Positions 11,439 to 22,627 of a stretch of 64,000 nt of DNA are shown here, piece after piece. The stretch's first letter is position 1, and each line of letters starts with the position of its first letter. A program made the position numbers and the translations under genes. The notes beneath the pieces were generated by a model, which had not been told where the DNA came from, ran no database searches, and saw only the letters and a program-made list of their open reading frames with translations. Source of the stretch: Solicoccozyma terricola (taxonomy: Eukaryota > Basidiomycota > Tremellomycetes > Filobasidiales > Piskurozymaceae); NCBI GenBank assembly GCA_001600875.1, contig BCLD01000013.1:47944-111943 (forward strand), given 5' to 3'.

Positions 11439-14424
11439 CTACGCCAAAGAACGGAACTTCTCGATGGCATGCCGCAGAGTCTCGATCTCGGCCTCCAGAT
11501 CACGGGCCTGCGGGAGAGAGACCGACGTTGATAAGCAATGACTCCCACATCGGGATGAGTTAGGAACTCACCTTCTCCGAGTTCTTCGCCCTAACGTTCT
11601 CCGGGATGGCCGACTCGTAGTTTGCCTGATCCTCCTGCTTCCTGATCTTATCCACGCCACTCTGAGCCAGAACGACCTTCTTCGTCAACTTGGTGATCTC
11701 ATCGGTAGTATCGACCTTGCCCTGAGGGTTGACGGAAGAGCCGCCGGGGGAGGGAAGGGGGAAGGAAGAGGGGGGGGGGTTCAGCGCAAGGAGTGTAGCA
11801 GCGACGCTGATAACTCACCTTGACAAGGATGTGAATGGAAACGCCCGCATTGATTGCCTCCGTTGCACAGCCGGCAGGGACCTCGGCAGCACTGCGGACA
11901 ACCTTCAAACCCCGGCATCCTTTGACGAGCGCCTCGACGATTGGTCCTTGAGAAACGAGGACGTCACCGAGCCTGGCGGTATCAACCTGGACAATGACTG
12001 TGAACAGAACTGTCAGCCTGGAATGGACCGTGGGAGGGCCATGTACAGTCCACCCTCACGTTCATGCTTCTCCTCGGCAGTCTTGCCGTTGACAGGGAGA
12101 CTGTAAAGACTGATGATAGCTCGTGCTGATTTGACGCAGTCCATAACGGTGTCAAAGTCACGCTCAGCCTCAGGGTCGTGATTCTCCGCGGACTAGGCAG
12201 GGAACGATTTTGAACATCAGCTCGTGCAACCTAACGTGAAACTCGACAGATCACTCACGGCCTTTGGGAATTCGCAAAGCATGATTGTCTTAGAGGTCTC
12301 CTCGGGTCGCCTTGGTAGACGTTGCCAGAGGTCCTCAGATACGAATGGCATGACGGGGTGAATGAGACGGAGGGCGGACTCGAGGCAGGTGTAGATAGTA
12401 TTCAAGGCAGATGTGCGCGTCTCTGCTGGTGCATCCTCGGTGGTCAACGGTTTGGTTGCCTCCTGTGATGGTGTGAAAAGGATGATCAGCTCCAAGCTGC
12501 GCAGAGAGCTACGTAGGACGAACTGACAATGAAAACGTCACACAGCTCGTATAACCAGAAGGCGTGGATGGCTTCCGTTGCCTCGTAGAAGGCTCGCCTC
12601 TCAAGGCATTCGTCCACCTTCGTTGCTGCGGTATTTAGCTTGTGGAGAATCCATCGCTCGCAGAGACTTTCCTGACCAGTCCTCTGTAAATCAAAGTGTG
12701 ACATTCAGAAACTTGTCCCACATCTGCATAATTTCATCCGCAATACTCACAGCACCGGTCTTCATAGGAACAAAATCGTTCTGCAGGCGGTTACCCTCAA
12801 AGTCCATCAATCCGAGCTTGACCATACAGAACTTTGTGGCATTCCACAACTTGTTGCAGAACTTTCGGTATCCAGCGACGTCATCAACCTTCAACAAGAC
12901 GTCAAGACCTGGTGGTTGGAATTACATCAATACGGCGCCACAGAAGCACCCCCAAATGCAGCAGCTCACCTCCAGTCGAGTAGTTGCACAGAGCGAATCG
13001 CAAAGCATCCGTTCCACATTGAGGGATACCCTTTGGGAACAACTTTTTCTGTCCATCCTGCGCTCGAAGAATCTCCTTCTCCGGCAAGTTGCCAAGTCTG
13101 AGCTGGGCGTGCAATGCCTCGAGGCTGGTCCCCTCAATCAGATCGATTGGGTCGATAACATTACCGAGCGACTTGGACATCTTACGACCCTCCGCATCTC
13201 GGACCATTCCGTGGCAGTACACCTCCTTGAACGGCATCTTGCCGGTCAAAGTATTGCCGAAAAAGACCATTCGCGCGACCCAGAAGAACAGGATGTCCCA
13301 ACCGGTCTCGAGTAGGGATGATGGGTAGAACTTGTCAAGGTCCGCAGTCTGCCGATGGAGGTGTAACCTCAGTCTCGAAAAACGATTCGTCCCGTTGTCG
13401 GCACCCTCTCACCTTGTCTGGCCAACCCATAATCGAGAACGGCCACAAACCAGAGGAGAACCAGGTGTCGAGCACATCATCGTCTTGGGACAACGTGAAC
13501 TTGCGGCCGTTGACGACTTTCTTGGCACGCTCCATAGCCTCCTCTTGTGAACGGCCGACGACCCAATTGGTGTTGTCCGCGGGCTAGGCAGAGAGTGCGA
13601 GATAAGCACATGCGCGAGCTGGATATGATAATATCCTTGTCACACACTCACATCTGGGTGCTCGCCATCGATGGTGATGAGATATGCCGGGCATCGATGA
13701 CCCCACCATAGCTGACGAGAGATACACCAATCTTGCATGTTGTTCATCCATCGGTACCATTCGCGCTCCGAGGTCTTTGGAGTGATGACAAGTTCACCGG
13801 CTTCGGTTCGCTGACAATAGAGGCAGTTGCATATGAGAGATGTGTGCCAGGATGATAACAACTACCGACTCACCTCGATGGCCTCCTTTGCCAAGGGCTG
13901 ACAGTTGATCCACCATTGAGGTTTCATGATTGACTCGATGATATCACCGGATTTGCTGTTGCGATGGAAGACGGAGGTGAGCTGCTGACGTCGGAAGGCC
14001 ATGCGACTTGTCTCACCTGCAGACTGGAATTTGCATTGGGTTGTCCTTGGTCTCAATATACAAACCCTTCTCCTTGAGCGCATCGACGATCTTGTTCCGG
14101 ACGTGAAATCGTTTCATACCCTGATGCCGTTTGAGAGTAGGAACGGTTAGCTGAATCTTACCTCACCCTGCCAGGTTATTTTTCGACACCCACCTGGAAC
14201 TCTCCGGCGTTATGATTGTAAGTCCCATCATCGTTCATGAGGTTGACAAACTCGAGGTTGTGCCTCATCCCGCACTCGTAATCGTTCTGGTCATGTGCTG
14301 GCGTGATCTTCACAGCACCGGTACCAAAGGTCATGTCGACGGTGATGGGGTCGGTGATGATGGGAATGCGGCGGTTGACGAACGGGTGGATGGCGAACTT
14401 GCCATGGAGGTGCTGAAGGAAGAA

Positions 14425-14504
<80 letters not shown>

Positions 14505-16197
14505 ACATGAGGCCGGTTAGTCTGATGGTGGTACAACCAGTGCGGTTTCACTTACGGTGTACCTGGGGTCATCAGGATGAACAGCGATTGCCGTATCACC
14601 AAGTAAAGTCTCCGGACGAGTGGTCGCAACGATGATTTTCTCGTCAGAGTTCTCGATTGGGTAGGCGAAAGAGGTGATGACACCGAATTCAAACTTCTCC
14701 TTGGGGTCGTATCCGGGAACACTCAAGAGGGTTCGACCGGTGAGTTCTTTTTGATCAACCTGCGACGAAAGAGTGTCGCGTGTAAACAGCTTGTCCGACG
14801 CACATTACCCACATCGCTCTTCTCACCTCCAAATTTGACAATGTCGTCGTCAGCTGGACACACCAATTGACCAGCCTGTTCGCACGATACAACAGACCTT
14901 TCTCATGGAAGATGCAGAAAGTCTCTATGACGGCCTTTGATAGTCTCTGATGCCGCCAACGTGGCAACAATCAGTCAAAGGATCAAGATACCAGTCCGAG
15001 CTCAAACCCACCTCGTCCATAGTGAAAGCAACCCTATTCCAATCACTTGAAGACCCCAGTCTAGCAGTTTGATCGGTGATCCTCTCTTGGTACCTGTCAA
15101 GACCGAGGTCGAGGGAACCATCAAATCATGACATCCAGAAAGAATACCCCTCAAAATGCGCCCACTCACACCTCTTTCCACTCCCAAACCTTGTCCAAGA
15201 ACTTTTCTCGTCCATAATCATGTCTGCTCTTTCCCTCGGATTTTATCAGTCTGTTCTCCACGACGGATTGAGTGGAGATACCGGCGTGATCGAAACCAGG
15301 GGCGAACAATACGGTTTTTCCTTTCATTCGGTTCCTATAAAATGAGGTTCCGTTCAGCTCGACGACTACGTTGTCTCGTCCACCGAGAGAGACAACATAC
15401 CATCGAATCAATGTGTCCTGCAGAGTAGCAGCCAACGCGTGTCCGGTGTGCAAGCTACCAGTGACATTTGGTGGTGGTTGAGGGATGACAAACACTCCTT
15501 CATCTCTGATCTCTTGATCCTTTCCACCATTGACCTCTGTTCCATCTGGTGAAATGGCTGAAGGCTTGTATCGAGGTCGGAAGAAACCTTCTGAACTCCA
15601 CCAGTCATACCATGCTGATTCGACGGCGATGGGGTTGTATGCTGATTTTGACATGTTTCCCGATACGTCTGGCACACGGTGAGGCAAAAAAAAAAAAAAA
15701 AGAAAAGAAGAGATAATCAGTCCCAGCCCTCCCTGCTGTTGCTGTTCTTTACTCACCCTTTTTTTCACCCTTTGGCGTGATATTGACATAAACCTCCTCT
15801 TCCTCTTTTGGCTTTACCTCCTTCACTTTCTTCTCCTTTGCGACTCCATTACCTAACGCAGGAGCTTTAGCTGTCTTTGCTGCCAACTTTGCTAGTTTTT
15901 CGAGACGTTTAGCTTCTTTTTTAGCTGGATGGGTTTTGAGAAAGAGAGGTGGTAATTTTGGGTCGTCGGTCAGTTTTTTTTGATAGGGTACGCTGCTGCG
16001 AGGTATAGCGGATTGTACTTGCCAGCATTCTTGGTCTTTGCACCTTCACCACCTTCCTGACCCTCCGCGTCTCCATCTACTTCTCCTTGAGCTGCGGTCT
16101 TGACCGCTACCTCGTTGATCGTGCTAGGAACGGTGCTCTCAACGAAGGAGGAGTCTTCAGCAGATCGAGTAGCGAGAGCTGGATCTTGCGATGCCAT
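11439..16197 (-). CDS. VAS1: Valyl-tRNA synthetase (class I, cytosolic/mitochondrial)
   Basis: A many-exon gene encoding a full-length ValRS of roughly 1,080 residues, which charges tRNA-Val. The class I HIGH-type signature [14 protein letters not shown] lies near 15430-15470 and KMSKS ([10 protein letters not shown]) near 13160-13185. [13 protein letters not shown] and [13 protein letters not shown] belong to the editing domain, and [14 protein letters not shown] precedes KMSKS. The anticodon-binding domain ([28 protein letters not shown]) and a C-terminal coiled coil ending [12 protein letters not shown] follow; the stop is at 11439-11441. The N-terminus starts [16 protein letters not shown] and is Ala/Lys/Glu-rich. 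Near 15970-16015 the frame breaks around an A8 run, so the first junction is unresolved. One intron contains a 79-nt C-rich (sense) homopolymer at 14425-14503. Confidence 0.93.
14425..14503 (-). repeat. 79-nt G-rich homopolymer tract inside a VAS1 intron
   Basis: Reads as 32 G, one T and 46 G on the plus strand. On the sense strand it is a giant C tract ending TTCTTCCTTCAG at an exon acceptor. Length may be affected by sequencing slippage. Confidence 0.9.
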
Positions 16198-16477
16198 GAT
16201 GTATCCTCTAGTCTTGTTGAATTGGTTCAAGTTGGGAGACGAGTGATATCTAAGCGGAGGAAATGGTTTGTAGCTGATTTTGTGGGAAATGACTCGATGA
16301 AAGAGTGACGACGTGAGCATACAAGGTTGTAAACCGTCCTTGTAGGGGATATGTACCACTCCCGGCTGCGTTTGAGGGATGTGTACGAGGGGATATATAT
16401 CGATCCAAGAGGTTGACTCGGGTTGGGAAGGGCACGGTTGATTCAAAGAATCGAGTCAACAAAATGACACGTCATGC
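16198..16477. other. Spacer, VAS1 promoter
   Basis: About 280 bp between the VAS1 start and the 3' end of the release-factor-like gene on the same strand. No gene is visible. Confidence 0.5.
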
Positions 16478-17545
16478 TCATTTTCCCATCTCTCGCTCGT
16501 CCAACTCCAGGTCAACCTCCCCCTCCCCCTCATCCTCCACCACCTTACCATACTTCCTCCTCCCCTTCTTCCTCTTATTCTCCTTCCTCCGCCTCTCCCT
16601 CTCCCACTTCAACTCCCTCACACTCTCGCCTGGATTCTGCAATGCGTCTAATTTCTCCAACAGCAAGAGACGCGCGTGACGTCGATTCTGTTGTAGTGAG
16701 CGGGTGGGTTGGGCTTGGACTCGGATACCGGTTGGGATGTGGAGGAGAGATACCTGTAGAGCATGTTTGGATAATATTCAGTGAATGAAAACGTCTATTT
16801 TTGTTGTTGTTGTTGTTATTGTTGTGGTGGAAGTGACCAGCAGGAGTGAGAAAACGTACAGACGAAGACGTCTTGTTGATTGCTTGACCACCTGGTCCAG
16901 AGCCTGGGAACCATGACTAGCTACCATCAGCAACTGCAGTGTTTCCTTACGAATGGAAATACGCAATGATACCGTACCCCTCACAAACTTTTCTTCCAAA
17001 TCTTCTTCTCTCAATTCGACTTGTTTACCACCTCCAGGACGAGGACGAGGACGATGATCGAGATCGAGTTTATCGTCACCATTTTTCCCATTTTTCCCAC
17101 ATTTATCTCCATTATTTCCCATCGATCTAATATTGGTATTCTTCAATGCCTCGGTAGTTTCTCGCTTTCGAGTTGATATCAACTTGCTAAGCTTTTTGAT
17201 CGAAGTGGGGAGTTTGACCGCCGGGGGATCTGATGGGTTGCGGCGGACGGGTTCTTCGTTTGAGGTTGAATCCACTCCGTGGTTGGTTGTACTCGGAGAT
17301 GAGGTGGTTGTCGTTGTCGTTGTCGTTGCCGTCGAATAGAACTTGCATTGAAACGGAGTTCCAAAACCAGTTGAACGAGAAACAAAGCTGTTGTTGACGG
17401 TTGACCTTGCTACAGGGTAGTGGAAGACCCCCGGTGCAAATCTTTGTGCGTCGAACAGGGACTGCCCTGCACACCCTACAGCGACGTCTACCGTGATCCG
17501 AAGACGGTGAAACGTTCTCAGTACGTCTACCCCCTTCATTGCCAT
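16478..17545 (-). CDS. Mitochondrial GGQ release-factor-like protein (MTRFR/C12orf65, Rso55 type)
   Basis: Three exons: 16978-17545, 16860-16903 and 16753-16478, giving 295 aa. Across the first junction the frame reads RGSGPGGQAINKTSS, the GGQ motif of codon-independent class I release-factor relatives that hydrolyse peptidyl-tRNA on stalled mitoribosomes. The third exon supplies IPTGIRVQAQ and TRSLQQNRRHARLLL, followed by a Lys/Arg-rich tail (KENKRKKGRRK) typical of the group. The N-terminal 190 residues are Ser/Thr-rich and basic, consistent with a long mitochondrial targeting region. There is no codon-recognition domain, which argues against a conventional RF1. MTRFR/Rso55 fits better than ICT1 because of the tail and the missing ICT1 insert; this is inference. 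Intron 2 contains a CAA-type repeat. Confidence 0.82.
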
Positions 17546-18343
17546 CCCTGCGATGCTCCCTCGGTCGACTGCGATGCCTAGCAGCTGTGTCTTACCAGGA
17601 TGCTATCCCATAGGGGTGGTGGTGACTGCCCCTCCCTCCCCCCCCCCCTCCCCCCTCCTCCCCCCCTCCTCCCCCCCTCCCTCCGTGAGAAATCCGTTTC
17701 GTCATTTGCAGACGCGTCCCCCGCCTCGCCCCCCTTCTCGCGTTCAACGACCATCTGCCACTCAACCGTACATCGTCCCTCGTCACCGATATACATACCC
17801 AGCAACATCGTCCTACTTGGCACCGAGATACGTCTAAGGTCCAACGGTCAACCGTTCATTCGTAACTCGGGTACGGGAATCGGTCAAATCACTCAAACTC
17901 GGGAAACAGGAATCCAAATCGAAAACAGGCAAACCGGGAGATTTCAGGAATCAGAGAATTCGAGAACGACCCCCGAGTTCGACGACCCAGAGGATAGGTC
18001 GGAGCTTGAACTTGAGATTTTGGTGATTAATCGATTCTTTTTATTCACAAGACAACCCCCCCCCCCCCCCCCACCCCGCATCTCCGTCTTGCTCCCCCCC
18101 CCAACCAGCCTCAAATCCAATCCGAAAAATCCCGGTAAAATCGTTTCAACATCCACATCCAAAGCCGGGATCAAGTCCCACCAAACCTACGCACCCTATC
18201 TCCCCCCCCCCCCAACCACCAACCACCAACGCACTCACCATCCTCCTAAACCTCCTAACCCATCGAACCCTATCACCCTCGCAACTCTCCTCAAAAATTC
18301 CCTACCATTCCTACGCTCTACTGAGCTCTCTTTCGACCCCAAT
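17546..18343. other. Divergent promoter, release-factor-like gene / MBS1
   Basis: Pyrimidine-rich DNA with poly-C stretches at about 17640-17690 and 18056-18072, and further C runs near 18200. A long open frame crosses it (17600-18469), but its composition is low-complexity Pro/Ser and it overlaps MBS1 exon 1 in the same frame; I treat it as promoter and long 5' leader. Confidence 0.45.
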
Positions 18344-21300
18344 ATGGCTCCAAACAAGAAGATCGCAATGACCAAAGAAGGAGGTCCAGATACTGTTTAT
18401 CAAGTGAGTCATTTAACCGTCTTTCTTGCGCGACCACTACGTGAAATGAGAGAGGTAAAAGGGGAATGATTTCACATAACGGAATAACCAACCAAGATGG
18501 GTTGATGTCCGGTCGTTTGGAGATTTTTTTTTGGTCATGGCGAGGCTAGCTACGTTTTGGAAGATCCTTGGGTCGACATGGAGTCATAGACGCTGACTCT
18601 CCTATCCACTTTCGTTCCTCTTCTTAGGCTACATATAGGTGAGAAACATGCGTGATACATTGAGATTTCTCGCCGACCAACTGATTGATGTCTTATAACT
18701 TGAATCGACGTTCGTTCTCTCACAGTGGAGTGTGAGTCGTTCTTGGAAACCGTCCTGTCCTCGTGCCGCCATACACTAAACGCATACCAACCGACCCCCC
18801 CCCCCCCTTTTTTCTTTCTCTCTTTCCAGACCCGTCTACGAACTAATAGTAAACAATGAAATTGTAATGCGTCGTCGTTCAGATGATTGGATGAACGCGA
18901 CTCATCTTCTCAAAGTTGCCAATTTTGATAAACCACAACGAACGAGGATTTTGGAAAGGGAAGTTCAGAAAGGTGTACATGAAAAGATTCAAGGAGGGTA
19001 TGGGAAAAGTCAAGGTGGGTTGAGAAGAGAAGAGGAGCCAGGGTGGATGGGTGGATGAACAAGGATGGACGGGGAGTTGAGCTGACTCTGAGTCCGGGGG
19101 GGAATTTCACAGGTACATGGGTTCCTTTCGAACGTGGTGTAGCGCTCGCAAGACAATACAATATTGAGAACCTAATACGACCACTCCTCGATCTCGACGT
19201 TTCCGGAGCATCATTACCTCAAGCACCTAAACATATCACTGCAGCACCTCAGAAGAGTAAGAAGAAGATCGCGGCTGAAGCAGCGGCAGCGGCGGCGGCT
19301 GCAGAAGCTGCGGCTGCTTTGTACGGAGTTGAATCGAGGAGGATTTCGCCTGTTCATACTGGATCTCCGTTTCAGCCGGTGGGAGTGGCAATGATGGGTG
19401 GCGGAAGCGGCGGTGGTGGTGGTGGAGGGGGAGGAGGCGGCGGCGGCGGCGGCGGCGGCGGAAGCCAACAGATGAGGAACGAAATGTCGTTACAACAAGG
19501 CATGGAGTTGGGTGGTGGTGGTTTACAAGGATTAATCTCTCATCCTCCTCGTTTGGAAGAAGATCAATCGATCGACGACGAATCATTGTCCGCATCACCA
19601 TCTGACGCTTCATCATCGTCAAGAACGCCATCTCCCATCGGACCTGTACGTCATCAGCTCCAGCAATTGAGTGACTCGACCATGCAGGTTCATGGTGGAT
19701 ACATGTCAAATACTATGGCCAGCATGCATAAGCGGAAAGCAGACGACGATTATTCTGGTGCGGGACCATCGTCGCAACGACAAAGGATGAATGATGGGAT
19801 GCATCTCGGGATGGGAATGCCATCGATGGGAGTCATGGACATGAATGGTTTACCCATCGACGCATCTCTAAGTGGAGGTTACATGGCTCAACAATCATTA
19901 CCGACGACCGGCCCAATCACCTCGCCCGACACCTACGCCAACATCATACTCGACTACTTTATCACTGAAAAGGCGCGGATCCCGGATATTCTCACTGAAC
20001 CACCTCGTGACTTTGATCCCAACGTGCCAATCGACGACGACGGTCACACCGCTCTCCATTGGGCTTGCGCGATGGGTCGGCTGCGCGTAGTCAAGCTTCT
20101 CCTCACAGCCGGAGCTGACATCTTCCGTGTTAATCACTCGGAACAGACGGCGCTCATGCGGAGCGTCATGTTTTCCAACAACTACGACGTAAGAAAGTTT
20201 CCAGAACTGTATCAACTGCTTCATCGATCGACGCTCAACATCGATAAGACGAATCGGACAGTGTTCCATCACATCGCTGATGTAGCCTTGTCCAAGGGAA
20301 AGACGCATGCAGCCCGATACTACATGGAAACAATCCTCGCTCACCTCGAGGATTTCCCTCGCGAGCTCGAGGACGTCATCAACTTTCAAGACGAGGATGG
20401 TGAAACTGCACTGACGTTGGCGGCTCGCGCTCGTTCGAAACGTCTTGTCAAGGCTCTACTTGATCACGGCGCAGATCCAAAACTACCAAATCGAGATGGA
20501 AAGACGGCGGAGGACTACATTCTCGAAGATGAAAGGTTCAGGTCATCTCCCTACATCGGCGCCAAACTGATGGGTGGCGACGAGGACATTTCCGGAGCAA
20601 TGCCAATCACACAGGCGTTCGCACCTCAGCTGTATCATTCAGAAACCGCTCAACTAGCCGCTGGTAGATATACGACCGAGATGTCTGGCATGCTTGACTC
20701 GCTTGCTCAGTCGTTCGATTCCGAGTTGCAACAGAAGGAAAAGGACGTTGTGCGATCTGATGGCCTCCTGTCGTCGCTCAAGACCGACATCGCAGACGTT
20801 GAAAAGCAAATCGACGATATCAATGAGAAGTCGGCGCCGTTGGAGACCGAGTTGACAAGGCTACATGCTCTAGAGTCAGCTCTCGAACAGCAGATGGCGA
20901 GACGCTATCGTGCAGGCTGGCAGGCGTGGTCAACGAGACAAGTAGAACGACAGCAGGAGTGGGAAGACGCAGGTAGACCAGACATTGAGGAGTTTAGCGA
21001 CATCAAGCAAATCGCCGTCGGCTCTCAGGATGGCGAGGCGTCTGAGGTGGAGGAAGTACGGCTACGAAGCGAGATTGAGCAGGGGAAACAGGAAAGGGTG
21101 GCATTCTTCCAACAATTCGTCAAGCAACAGGCGGAGGTGAGTGTGAGATTGGTGCGGCATGACTATGAGAATCTGACAGATGTAATTATTCATCGTAATA
21201 GGTGGGAACCGGCGAAAAGATGGCCAGTTACCGTCGCCTCATCGCAGCCTGCGGCATGCAGCCTAGCGAGGCGGAAGCGCTGTTATCGACAGGGGTGTTC

Positions 21301-21430
21301 GATGTAAGTTTGATCGTGACGATGGAAGCAACCACGCGGATACTCATTCAGTGGACCCTTACAGACGTTCGAGGGTGACACCTTCAACGCATCCGAGTTG
21401 GTCAATGGCGGCATGGAGATGTCGACATAG
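18344..21430 (+). CDS. MBS1: APSES/KilA-N transcription factor with ankyrin repeats (Mbs1/Mbp1 type)
   Basis: Seven exons give 817 aa: 18344-18403, 18628-18638 (11 nt), 18726-18731 (6 nt), 18830-19014, 19113-21136, 21202-21303 and 21365-21430. The two micro-exons together supply ATYSGV, which is needed to complete the APSES signature with PVYELIV, then [22 protein letters not shown]-binding residues fall at about 10-105. Next come a poly-Ala block, a 15-residue poly-Gly run near residue 190 and a disordered stretch. Ankyrin repeats follow ([20 protein letters not shown] near 396, GETALTLAA near 516), then a coiled-coil region near 570-680. The family forms MBF/SBF-like complexes controlling G1/S genes; Cryptococcus Mbs1 has this architecture. 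The terminal helix-rich exons also fit Mbp1-type proteins. Confidence 0.92.
18726..18731 (+). other. MBS1: 6-nt micro-exon of MBS1
   Basis: TGGAGT lies between an acceptor (TCTCACAG) and a donor (GTGAGT). It supplies the SGV of the conserved YSGVPVYE motif, so the motif is not encoded without it. Confidence 0.85.
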
Positions 21431-21731
21431 CGCATTGCGTTTCGGCGGGGATTGCCCGCCGCTGTTTCTCTCCTTCCTCTACCATCCCTTGACCATCTTC
21501 TCCCGAACCTCTTGCCTCCCACTTGTGTCACGCTCTATATCTGTTTGCTTCTTGTAATGCTCCAGGGGGACTTGTTGGACTTGCTAGACAAGATCGAGTC
21601 GCGGAAATCAGAAAACACAGATGTCCGTCTGAATTGTCAACAACCTCGAACACAAAAGAGGGTGAGCGAGCCACTTGCCGACATCTCGAGTGAGTCTCCA
21701 ACATCGCCATCCAGGCCAGCTACCTTTCAGC
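21431..21731. other. Spacer, MBS1 3' flank / VFA1 promoter
   Basis: About 300 bp between two genes on the plus strand. C/T-rich sequence; no gene is visible. Confidence 0.5.
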
Positions 21732-22455
21732 ATGGCGAGCCCAGCCGCAGCCGCAGCCGCAGCACCCCCGACCAAGCTGCAGAACGTCTACTACGAACGC
21801 AAGGCTGGCACATCTCGTCCATGCTATGTTTGTCGCGCAGGAACGACCACTGTGCTTGCTACTGCCGGGACCCAAGACTTTATGTACACTTGCGACAAGC
21901 ACTTGACTGATCCGTGAGTGATTACTTGGACCTTGTAAGGAGATGGTGCAGTGCGTTGAGACTTTTGCCTTGATAGAGGATTGTGAGGAGCTAGCCTTTG
22001 TGTACTCGGAATCATCGCAAACGCATTATCCATTCACAGTGTCACCTTAATCCCAACATCGACCCCCGCACCGGCATCCCCTTCTCCTGCAGAAATAGCC
22101 AAGGTAGTTGAAGAGCACAAAGCAAGAGAGGCTCGAAAAGCCGAGAAAGCAAAGGCTGACTCGAGTGACAAGGACAAGGAGAAAGAGAAGAAAGACACTT
22201 CACCTACTTCATCGACAACTCCAACAATTTCAATCCCCACAACTCCCGCCGGTCCCTCACATCGGAAATTCGAGCTACATCGAAGTATATTTGCTATGAG
22301 ACAGAGGGAGTTGAAGCAGAGAGAGCAGGGTGTGAAGGCTAGGGAGGTCGGAAAAGGTAAAACGCAACGGTCGACACAACAGGCCCCCCGGTTAGCTAAC
22401 CCGATGCCATTTCCGTCACCTAGGTCTACCACAAGTACCTCGTGGTCAGTTTTGA
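21732..22455 (+). CDS. VFA1: VPS4-associated protein Vfa1
   Basis: Three exons (21732-21913, 22040-22356, 22424-22455) encode 176 aa. The N-terminal half carries NVYYERKAGTSRPCYVC, then TTTVLATAGTQDFMYTC and DKHL, the CxxC...C...H pattern of the Vfa1/VPS4-associated family, which probably binds zinc. The rest is a charged helical region (EEHKAREARKAEKAKA) and a C-terminal segment rich in Arg/Gln. In yeast, Vfa1 binds the AAA ATPase Vps4 through its C-terminus and acts in ESCRT-dependent endosomal sorting. The last exon adds only ten residues (ending GLPQVPRGQF). The start follows a pyrimidine-rich leader with CAGC before the ATG. Convergent with the eIF5B gene, whose stop is 173 bp away. Confidence 0.83.
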
Positions 22456-22627
22456 AGATGTTGTCGGAGGGTGGCAACTCTGTTGGGAGTTCCCAATGCT
22501 AGCTCATATGGTTGTATGTTAGTGATAGTGATCTGGTCGACTCTGCCGCGAGCAATGTGGCAATGCTATCATTTAATGATGCTCTATATTACAAGACAAA
22601 AGACCTCACGGCCTAGCACATCTCGAT

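Noticed and set aside
14176..14551. Poly-Pro and poly-Gly open frames over the G tract
   Set aside because: They are artefacts of the homopolymer in a VAS1 intron; the ValRS exons on both sides define the real frame.
17600..18469. Long 289-residue open frame upstream of MBS1
   Set aside because: Low-complexity Pro/Ser content from C runs; it shares frame with MBS1 exon 1 but ends in intron 1, and the conserved protein starts at 18344.
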